DNA of 18,079 bases from Chrysochromulina parva (lineage: Eukaryota; Haptophyta; Prymnesiales; Chrysochromulinaceae), in contig PJAB01001026.1 of the NCBI GenBank assembly GCA_002887195.1, positions 1-18,079 on the forward strand, written 5' to 3'. Position 1 is the stretch's first letter. Every line of letters starts with the position of its first letter. A model generated the notes under the pieces. It saw only the letters and a program-made list of their open reading frames with translations. It was not told where the DNA came from and did no database searches. This document shows positions 1-6,999 of this stretch, piece by piece. Made by a program: the position numbers and the translations under genes.

Positions 1-3
1 CAA

Positions 4-73
<70 letters not shown>

Positions 74-246
74 AACGGCATAGATGGGGAATACGGCGGC
101 GGTTGCACCTTCGCGCTGGCGATGCCCAACGAGGCGAACGCCATGAGAAGAAAGATGATGCGCGGGGCGAGTCGAAGCGCGGATCCGAAGTAGGTCCGAA
201 GCGGCCCACCGAGCCGCGCCGAGCAGAGGGTCGATTCGACCCACAT
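1..246 (-). CDS. Partial secreted proline-rich protein (runs off left edge)
   Basis: This minus-strand frame is open from 246 to the left edge, so the C-terminus is missing. From the ATG at 246-244 the protein has a leader with Arg residues, a hydrophobic core IIFLLMAFASLGI (residues 30-42) and a signal-peptidase-like ASA at 43-45. It continues KVQPPPYSPSMPLPLP and then about 21 consecutive Pro, nearly all CCG. A signal peptide followed by Pro-rich sequence is the layout of hydroxyproline-rich or pherophorin/extensin-like wall and matrix proteins, so secretion to the cell surface is inferred. The frame stays open upstream to another ATG at 459-457, which would add a long N-terminal extension. 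I prefer 246 because it puts the hydrophobic core near the N-terminus. No catalytic domain is visible. The alternative is a non-coding CGG microsatellite beside a chance open frame. Confidence 0.45.
5..66. repeat. (CGG)n trinucleotide microsatellite
   Basis: About twenty uninterrupted GGC/CGG units, followed by two interrupted CAACGG units to about position 78. On the minus strand it is read as CCG (Pro) in the partial secreted-protein frame. Such tracts form stable hairpins or quadruplex structures and change length easily, so copy number here may be polymorphic or mis-assembled. Confidence 0.95.
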
Positions 247-459
247 CTGGAGCGTACAGCACCAGCGCCAATGGACGGCGACCCCGCGATTGAGGTGAGG
301 GCCTGGGCGCGCGCGACCAGGCAGCCGAGAGCGAGCGTCGCCATCGTGAACGGAAGAGGGGTCGTCACCGCCCTGAGAAGGGGGGAAGCCTCCACCACGG
401 GCACGAGCCAAACGCCACGAACCAGGAGCAGGAGCTTGGCGAGCGTCCCCGAATGCCAT

Positions 460-992
460 TCCGCGCGCGGCCGCGTAGGTTCCTTTGCTGCAAGTCGAGC
501 GAGAGTCGAGCGACGGGCCGAAACACAGACATTCACCAAAAACCGCCGTCGATTCGTCAGTCGCCAAAAAAAGATCATCCGTTTGTAAAAGTCTATTTTG
601 GGAGGACTTCGTTGTGCAAGACGATGGTTGGGTTGGTTTCCGCGGAGCGCGGTTCGTCTATGTGATTTCCGAGTTCGCCGTGAGTCTGCAGTCATTCTCG
701 ACTTTCGTATTCGTTTGCACGTCAATTGTTGCAGCTTGCACGTTACTGAATTCATAAGCAGCCGGGGAGAAAAAGGCAGCCCACTGCAATTTCGTAACCG
801 ACGGCGCAGCCACCATTCGCAGCACAACCCGCTGCGCATCAGACCGAGACGAGACGCGAATGGCACACCACCTCCTCACCCATCGTTGCCACGTTGCGCC
901 GCGCATGCTGACGGCTGCGCTGCTACCGGTACACAGTCTGCGTCGCTCCGCCCCCACTGGATCACCCACCGTCCAACTGCGCACCCTGCGTC
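460..992. other. Intergenic region, 3' of the two-TM gene and upstream of the left-edge gene
   Basis: About 530 bp separates the stop of the two-membrane-segment gene (minus) from the left-edge partial gene (minus). Positions 525-770 are noticeably less GC-rich than the coding flanks, including an A-rich run at 565-590. The short open frames here show neither protein-like composition nor recognisable motifs. It probably holds the 3' UTR of the upstream gene and the promoter of the left-edge gene. I see no RNA gene or mobile element. Confidence 0.6.
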
Positions 993-3900
993 TCACTTGC
1001 CGCGCAGGACCGCGGAGGAGGCCTCGCCTTCCACGTGACCCGTACGCTTGGAGCGTCGGACGGGGGTCACGCGCACACCACCCTCGGTGCCCTGCACCAC
1101 CTCGATGCGGTACGCCGACTCGCTACCGTAGGCAAGCAAACCGCCAGTGCCTGGGCTCAAGAACGGCGGCGGCGTCGGCGGGCGTGCGCCCTTGGATTTG
1201 GGCTTACGTGTGCTGCCCGCAGCCACGGGCGGGCTCAGCAGTGCCTCACCAATGGTGGCCACCTCGGGGTTGACAGCGGCGGCCGTGGTCTGCACTTGCA
1301 CGGTGTGCTCGGCGGCGAGCACGGCGGCGAGCGCGGCACGTCCAGCTGGGCGTAGCGGGTTGTACAGGATCGACAGCGCGAGCAGAGCGAGCGACAAAAC
1401 GGCGATAGCCAGCGCGTGCATGCCGCGCGCGAACGGCGCACCCTTCACACTCGCTTCGTTCACACTCGCTTCGGGCTCGGGCGGCGAAGGCATCAACAGC
1501 TCGGCAGCCGCGCCGGTGTGCCAGCCGAAAGGGAGCAGAGCGAGGTGCGCGGGAGTGGGCTGCCAAGCGTCGTCCCGGGCAGCATCAACCTTGGGGAACA
1601 CTTTTGGCGTCGGCGCGTGTACGGGGTACGGCAGCCGCAAGCCAGTCAGGCTGTACGGACCGTGCGCCGCCGCCTCGGCAACCGAGCACGCGGCCATCGA
1701 GCAAGCGAGATCGAGGTAATGGGCGTCGTGTTGGGCATGGAAGAAGGCTGGGGGAGCGTGCAGGCGCACGCTGATGGGCAACGTGATCTCGGGCTGGGAG
1801 GGCAGTGCTACGAGGGCGGTAGAGCCCGTCCATGCCGGCGATTTGGGCGTGCGTTTTGGGCGCGATTTGGGCGCGCGGGTGAGGGAAGTGAAGTCGACGC
1901 ATGCCGGTGCGAAGACGGCTTGGGTCGGCACGTGCTCACCACGACGCTCCGTTGTGACGCGTTCGATGTCAACCGCGCTCACCACGACGCGCTCGATGTC
2001 AACCGCGCTCAGCGGCAGCGTCGTGGTGGGCAACGGTTCGGTCGGCCGCGGTTCGGTCGGCCGCGACATGTGCAGAGACACCAGCCCACCAACGGTGGCG
2101 ACGAGCGCGAGCGTCAGCGCCAGTGCTGCCACCGAGCGCCCAGCGGAGTATGTCGAGGGCTTGCTCAGAACGGCGTTCGGGGTCAACTTTGGGGAAACCG
2201 TCGATGCCGCCGCCTCCTTGATAGAGGTGAGCGCGGTAGTGAGCGCGGGCGGGCGCACGGGTAGCGGTGTGTTGCGGAGGGTCACCTCTGCCGTGCGCAG
2301 CCACTGCGGTGTCTCGGGAGACGCGAGCCCACCCTCGAGCCCACCCTCATCCGCGGCCGCCGCGCTTTTGGTGCATGAAGTTGGTGCTGGCGAGGGCAGC
2401 TCCTGCACCTGCTCCTGCTCCTGCTGTGGCGGCGGCTGCTCCTGCTGCCGCGACGGCGGGCGGTTCATGCGCGGCGCCGTCGAGGGCGGCGCCGACGGGC
2501 GCAGCATCGGCGGTGCCGTCTCGCGTCGCCGCTGCTTTTGTGCCTCGTAGTCGTCCAGAGAGAATTGACGAGACCTTAGCGGGCGCGGCGGCTCGACAGG
2601 CGCAGCCTCCACCATGTTGCCGGAGAGCTGCTCCTCGTCCTCCTCCTCCTCCGCGTCTGCACCCCCCTTGTCCTCCTCGGTGTGCATCTCCGCGCACGCC
2701 GCGCTCATCGTCGCGCTCATCGCGCGGGCCGCCGCAAGGGCAGCCATCGCCCGCTTGGCCGCGGCCCGTGCCACCAACGTCTCCGGCGCCACCGGGCTTG
2801 CCCCTGGTGGGATCGACGCGGCAGAGACCGCCTCAATCAGCTCGGACGCCGTCGTGGGCACCGCATCGACCAGCTCGGGCGCCGGCGTGGGCATCGACGC
2901 GAGATGCATCTCGCTCGAGCTCGCGAAGATCTCGTCATCATCGAGATGCATCTCGCTCGAGCTCGCGAAGATCTCGTCATGATCGAGACCGTCACCATCG
3001 AGTCTGTCGTCATCGAGTCCGTCACCATCGAGCTGCAGCGAGGACGGCACCCACGCGCCTTCGGCTGCCTCGGGCGCCGCGGCGGCCTCGAGTTCCGTGT
3101 CCTCCTCCTCCAGGCCTAGCTCGAACGCCTCCGCCTCAGCGGCGGCCTCGGCAACTTCCGATTTTGGCGCCTCTGCAGCAGCGTCGACTTCGACCTCGAG
3201 TTCCGTGTCCTCCTCCTCGGCGACCGACGTGTCCGACTCGGGGCTGAAGATGTTGGGCACGACCGGCGCAGCCGTCGGCATCGCGTCACTCACCCGTGGA
3301 CTCTCGAGCCGCTTCAGGCCGGCGGAAAGCGCCTCCTCGAGGACATCGGCGCTCGCCAGCGCCGACTTCGCCATTCCCTTGCCTGGTGGAGTCAGCGAGA
3401 AGTAGACATTCTCGGTGCCCTTGGCGTCCGACGGGCGCCGTGAGCCCAACGACGCCGAGCCGCGGCTCTGCAGAGGCATCCGACGCGATGGCGAAGGGGG
3501 CAAGAAAGCCTCAGCCGCGGCGTCAGGGGACCTGTGGAATTCGTCGGGCGCAGGCGAGGAGAATGGAGACGGGCTAGTCTCCTCGAGCGACGATAGGAGG
3601 GCATCCAGCGACGGCACAGCCGTCGAAAAGGCACGCCGTCTCTCTTCTTCGATACATTGCGAGGAGGGTGAGAGAGCCTCGCGTGCAGCGGCCGAGGCAA
3701 TGCCGTCGCGCTCGGGTGCGCAAGCAGGAGAGAGGCCGATCTCATGGGATTTTGCAAACTTACGCGAAGGCGGTGTCTTCGCGCGGACGGTCACTTTGGC
3801 ATCCGCGCCGAACGGAGCCGCCGGACGAGGAGAGCAGGCGGGCTTACCTCCGCTGGTGATCGGGTCCTTGCCGACGAGAGCGCGAGAGGCGGCCGTCGGC

Positions 3901-4016
3901 TGCATAAAGCGTGGCGTCGTAGATATCGGTATCGCCAGATTCGGTGAAATGCCGATGAATGGCTTTTCTTGGCGGTGCGCCTTGCGCGAGGGCGGCGTGC
4001 TGAGGAGGTCCGCCAT
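993..4016 (-). CDS. Unknown two-membrane-segment protein with acidic low-complexity region and C-terminal TPVRRS motif
   Basis: 1007 residues from the first in-frame ATG at 4016, which has a good context (AAAATGG). Not recognised as a known family. The N-terminus carries two TPPSRK motifs and the phrase TPRFMQPTAASRA. Residues about 120-550 are Ser/Pro/Ala/Glu-rich and probably disordered, with acidic blocks (EEEDTELE twice) and an exact 14-residue duplication (EIFASSSEMHLDDD, about 344-372). A Gln-rich stretch follows. Two hydrophobic segments, SVAALALTLALVATVGGLVSL (about 627-647) and HALAIAVLSLALLALSILY (about 866-884), bracket a roughly 220-residue loop with several Cys. The C-terminus has VRVTPVRRSKR (about 980-990). 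TPVRRS-type motifs occur in some mitotic and nuclear proteins, so an endomembrane or nuclear-envelope location is possible but only inferred. Internal repeats suggest fast evolution. Confidence 0.8.
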   Translation of the reverse strand: MADLLSTPPSRKAHRQEKPFIGISPNLAIPISTTPRFMQPTAASRALVGKDPITSGGKPACSPRPAAPFGADAKVTVRAKTPPSRKFAKSHEIGLSPACAPERDGIASAAAREALSPSSQCIEEERRRAFSTAVPSLDALLSSLEETSPSPFSSPAPDEFHRSPDAAAEAFLPPSPSRRMPLQSRGSASLGSRRPSDAKGTENVYFSLTPPGKGMAKSALASADVLEEALSAGLKRLESPRVSDAMPTAAPVVPNIFSPESDTSVAEEEDTELEVEVDAAAEAPKSEVAEAAAEAEAFELGLEEEDTELEAAAAPEAAEGAWVPSSLQLDGDGLDDDRLDGDGLDHDEIFASSSEMHLDDDEIFASSSEMHLASMPTPAPELVDAVPTTASELIEAVSAASIPPGASPVAPETLVARAAAKRAMAALAAARAMSATMSAACAEMHTEEDKGGADAEEEEDEEQLSGNMVEAAPVEPPRPLRSRQFSLDDYEAQKQRRRETAPPMLRPSAPPSTAPRMNRPPSRQQEQPPPQQEQEQVQELPSPAPTSCTKSAAAADEGGLEGGLASPETPQWLRTAEVTLRNTPLPVRPPALTTALTSIKEAAASTVSPKLTPNAVLSKPSTYSAGRSVAALALTLALVATVGGLVSLHMSRPTEPRPTEPLPTTTLPLSAVDIERVVVSAVDIERVTTERRGEHVPTQAVFAPACVDFTSLTRAPKSRPKRTPKSPAWTGSTALVALPSQPEITLPISVRLHAPPAFFHAQHDAHYLDLACSMAACSVAEAAAHGPYSLTGLRLPYPVHAPTPKVFPKVDAARDDAWQPTPAHLALLPFGWHTGAAAELLMPSPPEPEASVNEASVKGAPFARGMHALAIAVLSLALLALSILYNPLRPAGRAALAAVLAAEHTVQVQTTAAAVNPEVATIGEALLSPPVAAGSTRKPKSKGARPPTPPPFLSPGTGGLLAYGSESAYRIEVVQGTEGGVRVTPVRRSKRTGHVEGEASSAVLRGK
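1959..2018 (-). repeat. 30-bp tandem duplication within the two-TM gene
   Basis: Two adjacent 30-bp units (1959-1988, 1989-2018) share gatgtcaaccgcgctca and encode SAVDIERV twice, just after the first membrane segment. A 15-bp duplication (2035-2049, 2050-2064) encoding RPTEP twice lies next to it. Both keep the frame. Confidence 0.85.
2901..2984 (-). repeat. 42-bp in-frame tandem duplication within the two-TM gene
   Basis: Units 2901-2942 and 2943-2984 match at 41 of 42 bases (only a c/g difference in the catcatc/catgatc end). The unit encodes a 14-residue segment containing EIFASSSEMHL. Near-perfect nucleotide identity indicates a recent duplication. Related shorter repeats of LDGDGLD follow at about 2985-3035. 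Confidence 0.95.
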
Positions 4017-4382
4017 TTTGAAACTTCGATTTGAATTTCTGGAAGAGCACGCGAGGGGAATAACCGCCTCTCGCCTTGTGCACAAATGAAGTGGGCATGA
4101 GCGCGCGCCTGCTCTTTGCTCGTTTCTCTGAACTCCGCGTAACCGTTACTGTAAAACTCCCGATGCATCGACCTGTGCGCTGCGCTACCGTACTCCGTAC
4201 ACGAATACGAAGAACCGCAACCGGAACCAAGTTAGCGGTTCTAACCGCTTCGCAGCGATACGCGTCGCTCCTACCGCTTTGGACGGTGGAGCGACCGAGC
4301 CTCGCGCGCGCACGCGGCTGGGGAGGTCTCACAGGAGCGCGCGATGATCCAAAGCAAGCCGCTCCGCTTGCAGTGGAGCTGA
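4017..4382. other. Intergenic region upstream of the two-TM gene and 3' of UTP4
   Basis: This 366-bp stretch separates the 5' end of the two-TM gene from the stop codon of UTP4, both on the minus strand. It therefore holds the UTP4 3' UTR and the promoter of the two-TM gene. The only structure I see is a cluster of AACCG/CGGTT motifs, listed separately. Confidence 0.6.
4139..4249. promoter_or_regulatory. Cluster of AACCG/CGGTT motifs with two palindromes (possible MYB-type sites)
   Basis: Five AACCG cores on either strand lie within 111 bp (4141, 4213, 4219, 4236 on minus, 4243). Two form palindromes: GTAACCGTTAC (4139-4149) and AGCGGTTCTAACCGCT (4234-4249). GTAACGGTTAC, the reverse complement of the first, contains the YAACKG core bound by animal MYB and the AACGG core of plant mitosis-specific MSA elements. 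The cluster lies 123-233 bp upstream of the two-TM gene ATG. Regulatory function is inferred. Confidence 0.35.
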
Positions 4383-6860
4383 TCACGTCCCGAAGCGATG
4401 CTTGTAGAGCGCGGGCGGGAAGAGGTCCATGACGCGAAGCCAGGGCTGCTCGATGACCAGCGCCGTGTCGGGCGCGATGAAGTCGAAGAGGAGCATGCCA
4501 CCGTAGCTGCGGATGACGTGGCTCGCAGGCTCGCCTGCGCCGGCGCCAGTGGAGGGATCGGCGCCCTCGTGGCGGTGGCGCTTCCTGGCCTTTACGGCCT
4601 TCATGGCGGCGCCGCCGCTCGCTGTCGCCGCCGTGGAGTGGCTCTCAGCAGCGGCGGCGGGCGGCGTCTGAGCGCCATCGTGAGCGCCAGTGTCGACACG
4701 GCAGAGCCAGCTGGGCGCGCACAGAATGGGCGCGCTCGGGTGCGACGGGTTGAAGACGATCGCGTGGGGCACCTCGCTCGAGCCCGACACGGCGCCAATC
4801 GGACGCGCGTGCTGCAGGCCCCAGGGCGTGGGCATCAGACGGTCAACGTCGAATTGCGAGACTTGCTTGTTGGCGCATGCAATCGTGAGCACCGCCGTGT
4901 TGGGCATGAAAGCGAGCGCCGTTGGCGGCGAGGGCAGCGGCGGCGCCGTCGCCGTGTAGCACAGCCCATCGATCGAGTGCACGTGCACGCGTCGGAGGGT
5001 GTCGAGGGTCGCGACCCATTGGCCATCGCTGCTCGTGGTGAGCTGCACGATCGCGGGACGTGGAGCCAAGCCGCCGCCGCCGCCGCCGCCGCCGTCTCCA
5101 TGGAGCGGCGGAGCGCGAAAGCTGCGTACGGTGGGCTCGGCGTCGAGGGTAACGGCCTGCAGAACCCCACACACACCGCCGAGGAGCAGCAGGCGATCGT
5201 CCGCCGAGAAGGCGCAACAGGTCGCCTCGCGCACCTCGGCGGGCAGCACGACCCGCTCAACGCTCGGCGACGCGCCCGAGACGGCGCCTGTGGACTGTCT
5301 GCACAGGCCGAGCGCCGTTCCGAGCGCGCCCTCGCGAGCCGCCTCCTCGGGCAGGCTCACGCGGTAGAGTGCCACCTCCGAGTGACACACGACGAGCCAG
5401 CCCCCACAATCCGAGAGCGCCGCGCAATGCACGTTACGTCCCAGAAGTTTCGGCTTGAGGAGCAGGAGCTTGCGCGGCGTCGCACCCAAATCGGAGCTTC
5501 CAGGGCCGCTGCCCCCCTCGGCGCTGCCCCCCTCGAGCGCGCTTGGCGGCACGGCGCCCTCAGGCGGCAGCTGCCACACATTCACTTCGGAGCCGTTGTG
5601 CAGCAGCAGCAGCCGCGCGCGCTTTGCGATCGCGAGGCTACCTTGTCGCGGGAAGGGGAGCAACTTGAGCGGCGGCGCGCGCTCGAATTCATCGAGTGAC
5701 GTGAGGCTGAGCTGGCAGTCAATGCCACCCGAAACGAGCATCGGTAGAGCCGTGGGGAGGGCGCTCGAAGTGACCGCCGAGACGTTGCCACTGCCGCCAC
5801 TCGCGCTGCCGGCTGCGGCGGCAGCGGCCAGCCGGGCCGCCTTTGAACGGCGTGCAGCCTCTCTTTTGCCTCCGGCGGCGTCGCGAGGCTCGTACGTGAC
5901 GAGCGCGCGCACGTCGTGCGTGTGAGGACGGCGGGAACAGGCGATCAGCCAGCCGCGGGTCGACGAGGCCGTCGGTGGCGCCGCTAGCCTCGTTACGCCC
6001 GCGCCGGCGCTCGAGCCGCCGTGCGCCGCGGCTGGCGGCATGGGCGAGAAGCAGACGACCTTTTGGTCGACGCCGGCCGCGAAGACCCGCGTCTCGTCCC
6101 GCGAAACGGCCAGCGCGAGGATATCCGCTTGGTGCGAGCCGAAGCGCCGAAGCAAAGTACCGTGCTGCCCGTCGTAGAAGCACACGTGGCCAGTGGAGTC
6201 GCCAGTGACGACCGTCAGGTCAGAGAGCAGCGCGACAGACCAGACGAGCGGCGGTTTGCGCCGGCCTTCGGACTCGAGCACGTAGCGCGAGAGCGCCTGC
6301 CACGACGCCACGTGCCACACGCGCACCGAGCCGTCCGCCGCAGAGCACGCCAAGTGTGAACCTTGCGGTGAGAAGGCGACGCCCAGCAGCCGGCCGCCCT
6401 GCGGCGGCGTTCGATGGCGCAGAGTGGGTTCGGAATCGTCGTCGGCCATGTCGAAGACCGAGCAGCCGCCGTCCTCGCAGCCTACCGCCATCGTGCGCGA
6501 TGCAACGTGAACATGCATGGTCCATGCTGCGCCTCCACCCGAGTCCCACGAGGAGACTGCAGAGAGCGTGCGCAGGTCCCACTCGGTGAGCAGACCGTGC
6601 AGCCCACACGTGAAGAGGCGACCGGCCGGATGGCGCGGTGAGCGCGCCCCCCATGCGACGCGTCGGACTGGCACATCCACAGGTCCCGCGATGCGGAACT
6701 CGCAAAAGTGCGGCTCACCTCGCTTGAGGCTCCACACCTCGATGTCTGCGTTCGCGCGCAGCACAGCGAGGCGCTGGCACGACGGGTCGACGTCGAGCGA
6801 CTCGATGGCGTGCGGCACATGGTCGAGGAAGCGGCATCGATGCACGCGAGATGACGGCAT
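4383..6860 (-). CDS. UTP4: UTP4/cirhin, WD40 subunit of the SSU processome (UtpA/t-UTP)
   Basis: 825 residues. UTP4 is a nucleolar beta-propeller protein of the UtpA (t-UTP) subcomplex, which binds the 5' ETS of pre-rRNA early and is needed for 18S rRNA maturation. Seen here: MPSSRVHRCRFLDHVPHAIE at the N-terminus, matching the family opening (VHR-RF---VP--I) with the same spacing from Met. Successive WD40 blades follow, for example LLTEWDL at 90-96, GCEDGGCSVFD at 127-137, ADGSVRVW at 175-182 and GDSTGHVCFYD at 220-230. HTHDVRAL (313-320) and LVSGGIDCQLSL (375-386) mark the start of the second propeller. The protein ends HRFGT, like the KKFGT end of animal cirhin. The frame stays open upstream to 7088, but the family start fixes the ATG at 6860. 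Oddities: an Ala/Ser insert at 340-370, poly-Gly near 589-596, and a basic insert (KARKRHRH) near 755. Head-to-head with the LRR-MORN gene. Confidence 0.93.
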   Translation of the reverse strand: MPSSRVHRCRFLDHVPHAIESLDVDPSCQRLAVLRANADIEVWSLKRGEPHFCEFRIAGPVDVPVRRVAWGARSPRHPAGRLFTCGLHGLLTEWDLRTLSAVSSWDSGGGAAWTMHVHVASRTMAVGCEDGGCSVFDMADDDSEPTLRHRTPPQGGRLLGVAFSPQGSHLACSAADGSVRVWHVASWQALSRYVLESEGRRKPPLVWSVALLSDLTVVTGDSTGHVCFYDGQHGTLLRRFGSHQADILALAVSRDETRVFAAGVDQKVVCFSPMPPAAAHGGSSAGAGVTRLAAPPTASSTRGWLIACSRRPHTHDVRALVTYEPRDAAGGKREAARRSKAARLAAAAAAGSASGGSGNVSAVTSSALPTALPMLVSGGIDCQLSLTSLDEFERAPPLKLLPFPRQGSLAIAKRARLLLLHNGSEVNVWQLPPEGAVPPSALEGGSAEGGSGPGSSDLGATPRKLLLLKPKLLGRNVHCAALSDCGGWLVVCHSEVALYRVSLPEEAAREGALGTALGLCRQSTGAVSGASPSVERVVLPAEVREATCCAFSADDRLLLLGGVCGVLQAVTLDAEPTVRSFRAPPLHGDGGGGGGGGLAPRPAIVQLTTSSDGQWVATLDTLRRVHVHSIDGLCYTATAPPLPSPPTALAFMPNTAVLTIACANKQVSQFDVDRLMPTPWGLQHARPIGAVSGSSEVPHAIVFNPSHPSAPILCAPSWLCRVDTGAHDGAQTPPAAAAESHSTAATASGGAAMKAVKARKRHRHEGADPSTGAGAGEPASHVIRSYGGMLLFDFIAPDTALVIEQPWLRVMDLFPPALYKHRFGT

Positions 6861-6999
6861 GTCGGCCCGATGACGTCGCCGCGTCGTGCCTTCGAGTTGC
6901 CACGACGACGCTACGCGGAATTCGGACCGCGAATTGTCCGTGGCGGTGGAGTAGGAGTTTCTATGCACGCACGTCGCCAGCTCATTTTTGAACTTGCCA
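6861..6999. promoter_or_regulatory. Short divergent promoter between UTP4 and the LRR-MORN gene
   Basis: Only 139 bp separate the two ATGs (175 bp if the plus gene starts at 7036). Visible elements are a CRE-like TGACGTCG at 6871-6878 and a 5-bp inverted repeat CGGAC/GTCCG around 6926-6943. There is no clear TATA box. A shared bidirectional promoter is inferred from spacing alone. Confidence 0.45.

Noticed and set aside
3415..4089. Long plus-strand open frame antisense to the N-terminus of the two-TM gene
   Set aside because: It is the mirror of a GC-rich coding frame, has no recognisable motif, and the minus-strand frame has protein-like repeats and motifs there.
5071..5094. CCG microsatellite as a separate repeat element
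   Set aside because: It is only the poly-Gly codons of a surface-loop insert in UTP4; noted there instead.
4398..5699. 433-codon plus-strand open frame antisense to UTP4
   Set aside because: The minus strand matches UTP4 end to end; the antisense frame is Arg/Ala/Gly-rich without domains, typical of GC-rich shadow frames.
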